From NCBI RefSeq assembly GCF_029223485.1, contig NZ_JARHTP010000009.1, positions 124,001 through 188,000 of the forward strand: a stretch of DNA of 64,000 nt, written 5' to 3'. A model generated the notes under the pieces. That model was not told the DNA's origin. It made no database searches and saw only the letters and a program-made list of their open reading frames with translations. Made by a program: the position numbers and the translations under genes. Below, piece after piece: positions 24,362-31,874 of the stretch. The first letter of the stretch is position 1. Each line of letters opens with the position of its first letter. The stretch comes from Streptomyces coacervatus. Its GTDB lineage: Bacteria > Actinomycetota > Actinomycetes > Streptomycetales > Streptomycetaceae.

Positions 24362-24568
24362 TGCGGGCCTCTGTCCGGCGGCGGCTCGGGGCCGAAGGCG
24401 GCTCGGGCCATCAGCTGGCCGGGCGGCAGCGTGGGCACGGCCTGGAGCAGTGACCAGCCGGTGAGGCGGACGAAGTCCCGGTGTCGGGCACGGAGGGTGG
24501 AGTGCAGCAGGGCGTGCGCCGCGCGGTTCATCGTGGGCCCCTGTGCGGCGGCGGGTCCGGGCCGAAGA
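24229..24568 (-). repeat. 170-bp tandem duplication at the ramA-ramB junction
   Basis: Two diverged copies (about 24399-24568 and 24229-24398) lie in tandem with a 170-base period. Each contains about 40 bases of the 3' end of ramA and about 130 bases of the 5' end of ramB. The clearest marks are the two C-terminal tails FGPDPPPHRGPR and FGPEPPPDRGPQ, both followed by ATGA and then an MNR-AHALL start. Confidence 0.85.
24358..24531 (-). CDS. 57-residue duplicated RamB N-terminus (hybrid mini-ORF)
   Basis: This intact reading frame arises from the tandem duplication at the ramA-ramB junction. Its first 45 residues copy the RamB N-terminus (by eye 34 of 45 identical, including RDFVRLTGWSLLQAVP), and its last 12 copy the RamA C-terminus (FGPEPPPDRGPQ). 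The ATG at 24531 overlaps the RamA stop and its TGA overlaps the RamB start, so all three genes form an unbroken chain of ATGA couplings. It would make one amphipathic or membrane helix at most. It may be a harmless relic that preserves coupling, or a small regulatory subunit; nothing shows which. Confidence 0.6.
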   Translation of the reverse strand: MNRAAHALLHSTLRARHRDFVRLTGWSLLQAVPTLPPGQLMARAAFGPEPPPDRGPQ

Positions 24569-26258
24569 CGGTCCGGTACTCGGGGTCCGCCCACAGTTCG
24601 CGGTGTGTGCCCTGCCCGCGGACGCGGCCCGCGTCGAGCCAGACGACGTGGTCCGCGCGGGCCGCGGTGGACGCCCGGTGGGTGGCCACGAGCCGTGTAC
24701 GGCGGGCGAGTTGGCCGGTCCCGGTGAGTGCCTGGCCGATGTGGTGTTCGGTGACGGTGTCGAGGCCGGATGTCACGTCGTCGAGCACGAGGAGCCGGCC
24801 GGACGGGCCGGACTGGACGAACGCCCTTGCCAGGCCCACCCGTTGGGTCTCCCCGCCGGACAGTGGGGCGGTGGCCGGCCGGGTGCCGTACCCCTCGGGC
24901 AGGGTCTGCAGGAAGGTGTGGGCGCGTGCGGCGGTGGCTCCTGCCAGCACCTCGGCGTGCGTAGGGGAGCGGGCTCCGAAGCCGATCGCTTCGCCGTATG
25001 TCTCGCCCAGCAGCACCGGGCGGTCGAAGCCGTATGCGACGGCCCGCCGCAGCGCCGCGCGGTGCACCTCGCGCAGCGGCACGCCGTCGAGCAGTACCTC
25101 GCCCTCGTCCGGGTCGGCCAGCCGTCCGGCCAGCGCGGCGAGCAGCGACTTGCCGGATCCGGAACGCCCCACGACGGCCGTCAACCTGCCTGGTGGCGGG
25201 GCCAGGTCGACTCCGTCCAGCACCGTGCCGCCCTCGGCCGTGCGGACGGTCACCCGGCGGAACTCCAGCCGGCCCCCACCTCCGGCCGGCAGCCGTGCGG
25301 TGCCGTACGCCACCGTGGGTTCGGCCAGTACCTCGGCGACCCGCCCCGCGGTCGCGCGCGCGAACGCGAGCCGGTGCGCCGAGGCCACCAGGGAGCTCAC
25401 GCCCGTGGCCAGCAGGACGTACTCGCTCGCGGCGAGCATCTGACCCGGTGTGATGCGGCCCCGGGCGAGTTCGAGGCCGGCCACCGCCAGCACGGCGACC
25501 TCCAGCAGAGGGACGACCGCCGAGTCCCGCGCCGAGACCCGGGCGTACGCCCGCCACATCCCCATCCCATGGCGGTGCAGCTCCGGCAGCGGCTGCAGGA
25601 TCCGGTCGGCCTCGCGGGCCGTGGTCCCGGCGGCGGCGATGGAGCGGATACCGGTCAGCGCGTCGACGAGCCGGGCGGCGATACGGCCCTGCGTGGCGAA
25701 GTAGCGGTCGTTGACGTCGGACACATCACGGACGAAGGCGCGGACCACCAGGACGACCAGCGGCAGTCCGGCGAGGAACGTGAGGCAGAGCCAGGGGTCG
25801 ATGAGGGCCAGCGCCACCACGGCCCCGACCGGAGGGAGCAGTTCGGTCACCGCCCACACCAGACCCGACGGGGCGCTGCCGGTGCGGGCGGTGTTGCCCA
25901 CCAGGCGCGTCACCAGATCGCCGGGAGTGTGGCGGCGGGTGGCGCCGGGGCCCAGGTCGAGGACGTGCCCCAGCAGGGAGTGCCTGAGCCACGCCGTGGA
26001 ACGGGAGTTGGCGACCGCGCCCGCGTAGTCGTCCGCCGCGTCGCAGACCACCAGCAGCACGACGGCGACGGCGGACAGGGTCAGCCACAGGGCGGCGTCG
26101 CCACGCCCCAGCACGGCGTCGACCGTGCGGCCCATGACGGCGGGCAGGACGACGTAGACCCCGGCGAGCACGAGGGACGTGGCGGCCAGGACGCCGCCCC
26201 AGGTGCCGCCCCGCCGGGCCGCCGTCAGCAGCAGACGGTCCGCCGCGCGTCGGTCCAC
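24528..26258 (-). CDS. ramA: ABC transporter RamA (membrane + ATPase), lanthipeptide export
   Basis: The 576-residue half-transporter starts at GTG 26258 with GGGAG at proper spacing; the longer frame would overlap the precursor gene. Six membrane helices (first GGVLAATSLVLAGVYVVLPAV) precede an ATPase with Walker A GRSGSGKSL, signature LSGGETQRV, Walker B LLVLDDVTSGLD and His in LVATHRAS. The catalytic Glu after Walker B is Asp, a typical mark of the degenerate half of heterodimeric exporters. It pairs with RamB to export the mature class III lanthipeptide. It follows the precursor gene after a strong hairpin, so it is probably made in smaller amounts. Confidence 0.9.
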   Translation of the reverse strand: MDRRAADRLLLTAARRGGTWGGVLAATSLVLAGVYVVLPAVMGRTVDAVLGRGDAALWLTLSAVAVVLLVVCDAADDYAGAVANSRSTAWLRHSLLGHVLDLGPGATRRHTPGDLVTRLVGNTARTGSAPSGLVWAVTELLPPVGAVVALALIDPWLCLTFLAGLPLVVLVVRAFVRDVSDVNDRYFATQGRIAARLVDALTGIRSIAAAGTTAREADRILQPLPELHRHGMGMWRAYARVSARDSAVVPLLEVAVLAVAGLELARGRITPGQMLAASEYVLLATGVSSLVASAHRLAFARATAGRVAEVLAEPTVAYGTARLPAGGGGRLEFRRVTVRTAEGGTVLDGVDLAPPPGRLTAVVGRSGSGKSLLAALAGRLADPDEGEVLLDGVPLREVHRAALRRAVAYGFDRPVLLGETYGEAIGFGARSPTHAEVLAGATAARAHTFLQTLPEGYGTRPATAPLSGGETQRVGLARAFVQSGPSGRLLVLDDVTSGLDTVTEHHIGQALTGTGQLARRTRLVATHRASTAARADHVVWLDAGRVRGQGTHRELWADPEYRTVFGPDPPPHRGPR

Positions 26259-26294
26259 AGGCCGCTCCCGTCGTCGGATGGTTCCAGCGGAAGG

Positions 26295-26322
26295 GGCGGG
26301 GACACCCGGAGGTGTCCCCGCC
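26295..26322 (-). terminator. 12-bp hairpin after the lanthipeptide precursor gene
   Basis: A perfect 12-bp stem with a CGGA/TCCG tetraloop lies 14 bases past the ramS stop and about 37 bases before ramA. It probably ends most transcripts after the precursor and stabilises its 3' end, letting only some polymerase continue into ramAB. Confidence 0.85.
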
Positions 26323-26335
26323 GTTGTGATGCGGA

Positions 26336-26455
26336 CTAGCAGAGCAGCAGGCTGAGGCGGCTGCCTCCGCAACCCTTGCTGGCACGGCTGCCTGGCGGCG
26401 GAGCGGCGCCGGTCTCGGTTTCGATGGTGAGGCCCTGCAGTTCGAGGAGCGACAT
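26336..26455 (-). CDS. ramS: RamS-like class III lanthipeptide precursor (SapB-type)
   Basis: The 39-residue peptide has ATG 26455 preceded by GAGGTGAGGAC. The leader contains LLELQGL (residues 3-9), matching the conserved class III leader motif recognised by LanKC enzymes. The core is GSRASKGCGGSRLSLLLC (22-39). Ser23, Ser26, Cys29 form an S-x2-S-x2-C motif; Ser32, Ser35, Cys39 form S-x2-S-x3-C. These are the motifs for labionin or lanthionine rings. The second ring motif resembles the first ring of SapB, while the first is shorter and carries Lys27. The mature peptide would end at the last ring Cys. As a morphogen it would lower surface tension for aerial hyphae; antibiotic activity is not indicated. 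Confidence 0.92.
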   Translation of the reverse strand: MSLLELQGLTIETETGAAPPPGSRASKGCGGSRLSLLLC

Positions 26456-26462
26456 GATGTCC

Positions 26463-29078
26463 TCACCTCCTCTCTGGTACTTGCGTGGTGGGGACGGGGA
26501 GGTCTTGAGCGGGCAGGCCGGGTGTCAGGAACGGCAGCCCGGCCGGCCGGGAGTGGAAGGCGGCACCCAGGGCGAGCAGCACGCCCGCGCCGCCGGTGGC
26601 GAGGTCCATGGACAGCCGCAGCAACTGCTCGCCGGGGAAGGCCAGTCGGCCGTCGAGCAGACAGGCGTGGCGGGCAAGGCGGCGTACCTGGTCGGCGATC
26701 AGGGGGTCCCGTGCGGCGGCCGTGCCGGGCGGGTGCGGGCGGCTGAGGTGGAGGATCATTCCGGCGAGGCCGTCGAAGAGCCCCGGCTCGATGTAGAAGG
26801 ACGCCCTGGCCGCCTTGCGGATCGCCGCGGCGGCGTCCGAGAACTCCTCGTCCGCTCGGTGGGCCAGGAACTCCTCCAGCACCATGCCGATGCCCACGCT
26901 GCCGTCGGCGAGGTAGGGCATGGTGCGCCAGCCCTCGTTCACCTCCATCGACCCCTCCTCGCGCACGACGCAGCGGCGCAGGTCCTGGCGCAGCGCGGTG
27001 GCGGCCAGGTCGAGGAGGGCCGGGTCACGGCTCCGCTCGTACAGGCGCAGGAACAGCAGCGCGGGCCCGGACGCCCCGAACATCAGCCCCGCCCTCGGGT
27101 GGGCACCGCCACTGGTCTCCGGTACGGCGTCGGCCGGGCCCAGCCGGTCGGCGACGACCTCCGCCACCCGGCAGGCGGTGTCACGGCAGGTGGCGTCGCC
27201 GGTGGCGGTCGCGAAGTGCAGCAGGTTGAGCCCGATACCGGACAGGCCGCCATTGAGGTCGAGGGGCAGCGGCTCCCACCGTTCGCCCAGGCACATGTCG
27301 AGGACCTTGACGGCCTCCTCGTGGTGCCCGAGGTGTTCGAGGACGTACGCGACGCCGTGCAGGCCGTCGTAGAAGCCGAGACGGGTGCCCGATGCCGGGT
27401 CGAGTGCGTGCCGGATCAGCCAGTCCTCGTGGTCGGGGTGGCGTCCCGAGCCCGTCACGTCCAGCGCGTACAGCACGCCTGCCGCGCCGTGGGCGACGCC
27501 GAGGCCGCCGCCCGGCAGCAGGAACTGCTCGATGTCGCCCGGGAAGAGCCGGTCGTGGCGCTCCGGTGTGGCGGAGGCCAGGACGGCGGAGGCGATCGAG
27601 TCCCGGGCGCGCAGCCAGCCCGCCCGGTCGGGCTCCAGCCGGGGCTCCTCGCCCGCCCGGGCATCGAGGCCGCCGTCGCCGGTGATGGTGCGTACGGCCT
27701 CGTCCAGGAACCGGCGGGGTACCGGGAACAGCCGGGCGGCCTCCCTGGCGAGCTGCCCCGCCTTGCCGACGTCCAGTTCGATCAGGCCGGTCAGCGGCAG
27801 GAACAGGAACAGCCGCAGACAGGCCAGCGCATACCGGTCGATGTCGAAGCCGGTGGCGCCGTGCGGGGCGATGAAGCCCGGCGCGGCGAGGACCTGGCGC
27901 CGCGCCTGCGTCACGTCCTGCGCGCCCTCGAAGTCGACCAGCACCACCCTGCCGTCCGGGCGGACCAGGATGTTGTCCGTGTGCACGTCCCCGATCACGA
28001 TGCCCCGGTCGTGGACCGCCGCGACCGCCTCCTCCACCTGCCGGTGGATGTCGAGGGCCCAGTCGGTGTAGTCGGCGAAGGCGGCGGCGTCCGGAGCCAG
28101 AGCGGCGAGCGGATAGCGCTTGACGAACTCGTTGTGCAGAGCCTTCGCCTCGACGAACTCCTCGACGAGGAAGTGGTGGCCGCCCAGCTCGAAATGATCG
28201 CGGACCGCGGGGACGAAGGGCAGGCCGGCCAGCCGGTCCAGGGCCTCCCGCTCACGCTGCAGGCGGGTGACGGCGTCCGCGCCGTCCGGGGTGAGGCCCG
28301 CGTGCGGCCGCCCCTCCTTCAGGACGACGCGCTCCTGCGTCCGCGTGTCGACTCCCGAGTACAGTCCGCCGCCGTTGGAGAAGTGCAGCGCCTTCTCGAT
28401 CCGGTAAGGCAGGTCGGCGACCGTGGTCCGTCGGCTCTCCGCGAGGTGGGGTTCGAGGAAGCCGGGCAGCTGCACCCACTCGGGTATCCGGAAGGTGGGG
28501 CCCCGCACATCGGGCACCAGACGGCCGGAGGGGTCCTCCACCGCCTGCTCCAGCACGCCCTCGTCCGACACGCAGTACCGGTCGGCGAAGGCCCCGTACC
28601 TGACGTAGAGCGGGCCCTCACCCCAGCGCAGATCGCTGAGAATGTACGGGCCCTCCCGGCCGTCGAGGACGGCGCCCAGCTCGGTCAGGATGCGCTCGCA
28701 CTGCGCCTCGTCCAGGGGGTAGAGGGTCACGAACTTGCCGCTGGAGCCGCGGTGCGCGTACTTCGCGTTGGCGAGGAACAGGGCGTCCATGCCGGGGAGG
28801 AACTTGAAGGCGATGCGGCGCGGGACGCAGTAGTCCCACACCTCGTCCAGGATCGACTGCGCGTTGTCCGGACACGCCGAGACATGGATCTTCCAGCCCT
28901 GCCGGGGGAAGGCGGTACCAGTGGGGCGGCACACCACCCAGTCGCCGAGTTCCTCGCGCACCCACGCATCGGGAAGCCGACGGCCCGCCTGCCGGAAGCA
29001 GCCAGGCGTCCGGCCGTGGTGCGGTGCGTCGTAGAAACGGGGGTGCGTGAGGCAGTAGACCTCGTACCGCTTGTCCAC
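26463..29078 (-). CDS. ramC: RamC-like class III lanthipeptide synthetase (LanKC)
   Basis: The 871-residue trifunctional enzyme starts at GTG 29078 after GGAG and begins MDKRYEVYCLTHPRFYDAP, the RamC opening. An N-terminal lyase domain (about 1-210) is followed by a Ser/Thr kinase-like domain with the ATP Lys in VVLKEGRPHAG (near 253), GDVHTDNILV (near 365) and VDFEGAQ. The C-terminal LanC-like cyclase (about 480-860, GAAGVLYAL, GGLSGIGLNLLHF, GLMFGASGP) lacks the zinc ligands of class I/II cyclases, as is normal for this class. It phosphorylates and eliminates Ser residues, then closes the rings on the RamS peptide whose gene starts 7 bases downstream. It heads the minus-strand ram operon. 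Confidence 0.94.
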   Translation of the reverse strand: MDKRYEVYCLTHPRFYDAPHHGRTPGCFRQAGRRLPDAWVREELGDWVVCRPTGTAFPRQGWKIHVSACPDNAQSILDEVWDYCVPRRIAFKFLPGMDALFLANAKYAHRGSSGKFVTLYPLDEAQCERILTELGAVLDGREGPYILSDLRWGEGPLYVRYGAFADRYCVSDEGVLEQAVEDPSGRLVPDVRGPTFRIPEWVQLPGFLEPHLAESRRTTVADLPYRIEKALHFSNGGGLYSGVDTRTQERVVLKEGRPHAGLTPDGADAVTRLQREREALDRLAGLPFVPAVRDHFELGGHHFLVEEFVEAKALHNEFVKRYPLAALAPDAAAFADYTDWALDIHRQVEEAVAAVHDRGIVIGDVHTDNILVRPDGRVVLVDFEGAQDVTQARRQVLAAPGFIAPHGATGFDIDRYALACLRLFLFLPLTGLIELDVGKAGQLAREAARLFPVPRRFLDEAVRTITGDGGLDARAGEEPRLEPDRAGWLRARDSIASAVLASATPERHDRLFPGDIEQFLLPGGGLGVAHGAAGVLYALDVTGSGRHPDHEDWLIRHALDPASGTRLGFYDGLHGVAYVLEHLGHHEEAVKVLDMCLGERWEPLPLDLNGGLSGIGLNLLHFATATGDATCRDTACRVAEVVADRLGPADAVPETSGGAHPRAGLMFGASGPALLFLRLYERSRDPALLDLAATALRQDLRRCVVREEGSMEVNEGWRTMPYLADGSVGIGMVLEEFLAHRADEEFSDAAAAIRKAARASFYIEPGLFDGLAGMILHLSRPHPPGTAAARDPLIADQVRRLARHACLLDGRLAFPGEQLLRLSMDLATGGAGVLLALGAAFHSRPAGLPFLTPGLPAQDLPVPTTQVPERR

Positions 29079-29300
29079 GAGGGTCTCCAGTGGGTTCGTC
29101 CGCCTCCCGAGCGCCTCTCACCTCCCACGATGGCAGAAGGCGCAGGCCCGGACATCGTGCGTCTGTCACCGGACCGACGTGGGATTCACACAGACCCCCT
29201 GTGCCGATCGCACATCCCGCACGGGGATAATCCCGACCGTAAGCGTTTTCGAACCTCCGAGGGGGCGTGTCATTCCCGCCATGCACAACGGTCCCGCACG
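29079..29300. promoter_or_regulatory. divergent promoter region of ramC and a P450 gene
   Basis: This 222-base region must hold the ramC promoter and a RamR target. An 11-base palindrome GGGATAATCCC (29224-29234) stands out and could be a regulator site. I could not place RamR boxes with confidence. Confidence 0.4.
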
Positions 29301-30476
29301 ATGAGCGTCGTCGACTCCTTCCCGCTCGGTGCCGCGACCACGCTCACCGAACTCGCCCGCGATCCCCATCCGCGACTGGCGCTGCTGCGTGCGCACGAGC
29401 CCGTGTCCTGGCTGCCGGAGCTGGGCGGCTGGCTGGTGACCCGCCGCGACCTCGCCCTGCACGTGATGCGGGACGCCGCGACTTTCACGGTCGACGACCC
29501 CCGGTTCTCCACCGCGCAGGTCGTCGGGGAGAGCATGCTCTCCCTGGACGGGGAGCAGCACACCCGCCACCGCGAGCCCTTCAACGCCCCCTTCCGTCCC
29601 CGGCAGGTGCGCGACGGCTTCGCCGCGTTCATCGAGCAGGAGACCGACCGCCTCATCACCGCACTCCGACCGGCGGGCGCCGCCGAACTGAGGCGTGCGT
29701 TCGCCGGACCACTGGCGGTCGCCGTCGTGACCGAGGCACTCGGGCTGGTGGGCACCGGCACGGACGCGGTCCTTTCCTGGTACGACACCATCGTGCAGTC
29801 GGTCTCCGACATCACCGCCGGAGTCGAGGCGGGGCCCGCCGGAGCCGCGGCGTACGCGGAGCTGCGGGCAGCCGTGGAAGACACCGTCGCCGACCGGGGC
29901 AGCTCCTCGCTCCTGGTCTCCGCCGCCGGTCGGCTGACGCTGCCCGAGGTGGCGTCCAATGCCGCGGTCATGATGTTCGGAGGCATCGAGACAGTCGAGG
30001 CGATGATCAGCAATGCGCTGCTGCATCTGCTCCGGGATCCGGACCAACTCGCCCTCGTACGGGGCGACTTCGAGCTGCTGGACGGTGCCATCGAGGAGTC
30101 GCTGCGCCTGGAGCCCGGCGCGGCCGTCGTGGACCGGTACGCGCTGTGCGACACAGCACTGGGCCCGGCGATGATCCGCAAGGGCGACCTGGTCACCGTC
30201 TCCCTGGCCGGAGCCAACCGCGACCCGGCCGTCTTCCCCGACCCCGACCGCTTCGACGTCCGCCGCACCAACGCGCGCCTCCAACTGGCCTTCGCCCATG
30301 GCCCGCACCACTGCATCGCCGCCCACCTGGCCCGCCTGGAGACCCGCATCGCCCTCCAGCGCCTGCTCGAACGCCTCCCCGCCCTGCGCCTCGACCCGGA
30401 CCGCTCCACTGCTCCGTACGGACTGGTCTTCCGCAAGCCGCCCGCCCTGCATGTGCAGTGGGACAGGCACCTCTGA
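29301..30476 (+). CDS. cytochrome P450, class CYP105/107-like
   Basis: The 391-residue P450 is divergent from ramC. The heme loop is FAHGPHHCIAAHLAR with Cys338, ExxR is ESLR in IEESLRLEP, and the I-helix MMFGGIETVEAM keeps the acid-alcohol pair (Glu-Thr), unlike the two P450s at 4149-6699. It therefore looks like a normal oxygen-activating hydroxylase. ATG 29301 lacks a good ribosome binding site, but no better start is seen. No ferredoxin gene adjoins it. Its substrate is unknown; proximity to the ram locus or to the NRPS cluster may be accidental. Confidence 0.88.
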   Translation: MSVVDSFPLGAATTLTELARDPHPRLALLRAHEPVSWLPELGGWLVTRRDLALHVMRDAATFTVDDPRFSTAQVVGESMLSLDGEQHTRHREPFNAPFRPRQVRDGFAAFIEQETDRLITALRPAGAAELRRAFAGPLAVAVVTEALGLVGTGTDAVLSWYDTIVQSVSDITAGVEAGPAGAAAYAELRAAVEDTVADRGSSSLLVSAAGRLTLPEVASNAAVMMFGGIETVEAMISNALLHLLRDPDQLALVRGDFELLDGAIEESLRLEPGAAVVDRYALCDTALGPAMIRKGDLVTVSLAGANRDPAVFPDPDRFDVRRTNARLQLAFAHGPHHCIAAHLARLETRIALQRLLERLPALRLDPDRSTAPYGLVFRKPPALHVQWDRHL

Positions 30477-30517
30477 CCGATCACCTCTGACACCGTCTTT
30501 GGACGTAGGTTCTCTCT

Positions 30518-31372
30518 GTGACAAGCGACAGCCGAGAACGAGCGGAACAATTCGTCCAGTTGCACCAGGAGGGCTGCTTCCTGCTCCCCAACGCGTGGGA
30601 CGTGGGCAGCGCCCGGATCCTGGAGGCGGCCGGCTTCCCCGCCGTGGCGACCACGAGCGCGGGAGTCGCGTTCTCCCTCGGGCGCCCGGACCACGACTTC
30701 TTCAGCGAGCAGGCACCCGAGGGCCGCGTCGGCCGCGAGACGATGATCCGCCGGGTCCGCGAGATCGCCGACGAGGTCGCGGTGCCGCTGAGCGCGGACC
30801 TCGAGGACGGGTACGGCGAGGCGCCCGAGACCGTGGCGACCACCATCTCGATGACGCTCGCGGCCGGCGCGGCGGGCGGCAACATCGAGGACTTCACCGG
30901 CGACCGCACCCGCCCGCTCCACGACGAGGAACTGGCCGCGGACCGCATCCGTGCCGCCCGCGCCGCCGTGGACACGAACGGCAGTCCCTTCGTCCTGGTC
31001 GGCCGGACCGATGTGCTGCTGGTCGGCGGTTCGCTCGACGAGGCCGTCCGGCGGGCCAACGCGTACCTGGCGGCCGGCGCCGACTGCGCCTTCGTGCCGG
31101 GTGCCGCCGACGCCGCCACCATCGGCACGCTGGTGCGCGAGCTCGACGGCCCGCTCAACGTGGTGATGGGGCTGACGGGCGGCGCGCTGTCGCTGGACGA
31201 CCTGCGCGCGCTCGGCGTACGCCGGGTCACCGTCGGCGGCAGCATCGCCCGAGCGATGTACGGCCACCTGCTGCGCACCGCGCGGGAACTCGCGGACCAG
31301 GGCACCTTCTCCTACGCCGACGCCCAGATCCCCCAGGGTGAACTGAACCGCCTTTTCCAGTCCGGAACTTGA
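30518..31372 (+). CDS. isocitrate lyase / PEP mutase family enzyme
   Basis: The 284-residue TIM-barrel protein contains LPNAWDVGSARILEAAGFPAVATTSAG, the metal-binding DLEDGYG, GGNIEDF and VGRTDVLL, all typical of the small PEP-mutase-like branch (carboxyvinyl-carboxyphosphonate phosphorylmutase-like or 2-methylisocitrate lyase-like). The KKCGH active loop of true isocitrate lyases is not seen. It starts at GTG 30518, 41 bases after the P450, with little ribosome binding site. These proteins are widespread in streptomycetes with unknown substrate. A role in phosphonate synthesis would need partner genes that are absent here. Confidence 0.85.
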   Translation: MTSDSRERAEQFVQLHQEGCFLLPNAWDVGSARILEAAGFPAVATTSAGVAFSLGRPDHDFFSEQAPEGRVGRETMIRRVREIADEVAVPLSADLEDGYGEAPETVATTISMTLAAGAAGGNIEDFTGDRTRPLHDEELAADRIRAARAAVDTNGSPFVLVGRTDVLLVGGSLDEAVRRANAYLAAGADCAFVPGAADAATIGTLVRELDGPLNVVMGLTGGALSLDDLRALGVRRVTVGGSIARAMYGHLLRTARELADQGTFSYADAQIPQGELNRLFQSGT

Positions 31373-31394
31373 GAAGCCTCGACCCGGAACACCT

Positions 31395-31826
31395 TCATGC
31401 GGCGAAGACCTGGGAGTCGTCCGCGAACGCCTTGAACTCCAGGGCGTTGCCGGCCGGGTCGAGCAGGAACATCGTCCACTGTTCTCCGGTCTGGCCCTCG
31501 AAGCGCACGTAGGGCTCGATGACGAACTCGACGGATGCCGCGTGCAGCCGGTCGGCGAGCTTGTGGAAGGCCGGGACCGTGAGGATCAGGCCGAAGTGCG
31601 GCACCGGGACGTCGTGGCCGTCGACGGGGTTGTGGATGTGCCGGCCGCGCTCCGGCGCGAGGTGGGTGACGAACTGGTGGCCGTGCAGGTTCCAGTCCAC
31701 CCAGGTCTCCGCGCTGCGGCCCTGCTCCAGGCCCAGTACCTCGCCGTAGAACTGGCGTGCGGCGGCGAGGTCGTCGACCGGCATGGCCAGGTGGAACCTG
31801 GGGATCGGTGAGTCGAGAACGGTCAT
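31395..31826 (-). CDS. VOC-superfamily glyoxalase/dioxygenase-like protein
   Basis: The 143-residue protein has two beta-alpha-beta-beta-beta repeats: RFHLAMPVDDLAAARQFYGEVLG, then VPHFGLILTVPAF, ending TMFLLDPAGNALEFKAF. His in HLAMP, His in PHFG and Glu in LEFK are the expected metal ligands. It lies 48 bases after the E1-beta/E2 fusion on the same strand and could be its last operon member. Its substrate is unknown. Confidence 0.85.
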   Translation of the reverse strand: MTVLDSPIPRFHLAMPVDDLAAARQFYGEVLGLEQGRSAETWVDWNLHGHQFVTHLAPERGRHIHNPVDGHDVPVPHFGLILTVPAFHKLADRLHAASVEFVIEPYVRFEGQTGEQWTMFLLDPAGNALEFKAFADDSQVFAA

Positions 31827-31874
31827 GGCCCTTCCCTTCCGAGACGGTGGCTGTCCGATGGCGGCGGGATGCCC

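Noticed and set aside
26259..26372. Longer RamA start at 26372
   Set aside because: It would overlap the ramS gene and its terminator hairpin. GTG 26258 has GGGAG upstream and fits family length.
30518..31372. Phosphonate biosynthesis locus suggested by the PEP-mutase-family gene
   Set aside because: No phosphonopyruvate decarboxylase, aminotransferase or other phosphonate genes are near, and the protein looks like the common small isocitrate-lyase-like branch.
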